This document shows, piece after piece, positions 63,830-64,000 of a DNA stretch of 64,000 bases. The DNA is taken from positions 197,001 through 261,000 of the forward strand of contig CAJHZI010000051.1 in assembly GCA_905160935.1 (NCBI GenBank). The letters are read 5' to 3'. The notes under the pieces are model-generated. The model saw only the letters and a list, made by a program, of their open reading frames with translations. It was not told where the DNA came from and did no database searches. A program made the translations under genes and the position numbers. The stretch's first letter is position 1. Each line of letters starts with the position of its first letter. This DNA is from Enchytraeus crypticus. Its lineage: Eukaryota; Annelida; Clitellata; Enchytraeida; Enchytraeidae.

Positions 63830-63935
63830 GTAACATCTTGTAACAATTTCCTCCCTACTTTTATTCCTTCTTCCAAAACATGGAAGAAGGAATAACGGTA
63901 GGTGGGATATTGACAAATTGTTACAAGATGTACGA
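63830..63935. repeat. Second palindrome made of two opposed LINE A pieces
   Basis: GTAACATCTTGTAACAATTT and TCCTTCTTCC on the left (63830-63877) face GGAAGAAGGA and AATTGTTACAAGATGTA on the right (63883-63935), with a short gap. Confidence 0.8.
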
Positions 63936-64000
63936 TTTGCAGATGACCAAGGAATGGTAGCAGGCAGCGAGATGGCACAGCAGAAGATAATGGATAGGCT
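63883..64000 (+). mobile_element. LINE A reverse transcriptase fragment, runs off the window
   Basis: Encodes a MEEGITVGG-like stretch, VRFADDQGMVAGSEMAQQKIMDRL (palm motif FADD at about 63937-63948) up to the window end. Same blocks as at 50690 (minus strand) and 31495. Confidence 0.7.

Overview
This window is AT-rich animal (metazoan, almost certainly invertebrate) DNA made almost entirely of decayed mobile elements. The evidence is the spliced host coding sequence with consensus GTAAGT and polypyrimidine-CAG junctions, several non-LTR retrotransposon lineages, mariner, hAT, Mutator-like and piggyBac-like transposons, two tRNA-derived SINE families, and long (TA)n tracts. I cannot name the species.

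The main theme is an endogenous midsize dsDNA virus family of the Polinton/Maverick or adintovirus kind, present as at least five broken copies: A (about 316-5845), B (7652-10600), C (10960-26552, the most complete), D (34733-36966) and E (59630-63562). The plus-strand module runs: a GRGRPK-containing protein, a penton-like protein, a small glycine-rich hydrophobic protein, a double-jelly-roll-type major capsid protein, a zinc-ribbon plus phospholipase A2 protein, and a retroviral-type integrase with chromodomain. It converges on a minus-strand module: a SAP-motif protein followed by a protein-primed family B DNA polymerase. Copy E, a divergent lineage, supplies a packaging ATPase with a visible Walker A, and has the zinc ribbon directly before integrase with no PLA2 between. 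No copy is intact. In copy C the polymerase is split by two different LINEs and by an apparently full-length mariner.

Layout: 0-6 kb copy A; 6-7.4 kb unassigned sequence and a SINE-like repeat; 7.4-10.6 kb copy B, broken by a Mutator-like element that itself carries a hAT MITE; 10.8-26.6 kb copy C with nested LINEs and mariner; 27-34.5 kb transposon debris, including a GAACCG-rich element with a 10-bp flanking repeat and a LINE fragment encoding a 2A-like peptide; 34.7-37 kb copy D, broken by a SINE and an LTR-like insertion; 37-43 kb LINE fragments and a possible short host terminal exon; 43.5-50 kb a stack of elements seated in (TA)n tracts; 50-56.4 kb LINE fragments; 56.7-59.1 kb the last two exons of a host multi-YxxP adaptor gene (minus strand); 59.6-63.6 kb copy E, split by a piggyBac-like insertion; 63.7-64 kb nested palindromes and a LINE fragment.

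The most interesting signals are the zinc-ribbon/PLA2/integrase arrangement, repeated fold-back (inverted templated) duplications inside viral and LINE genes, a Mutator-like element whose terminal repeats carry tRNA-like pol III boxes, LINE/SINE families that share 3' ends, the apparently intact mariner, and the 2A-bearing LINE.
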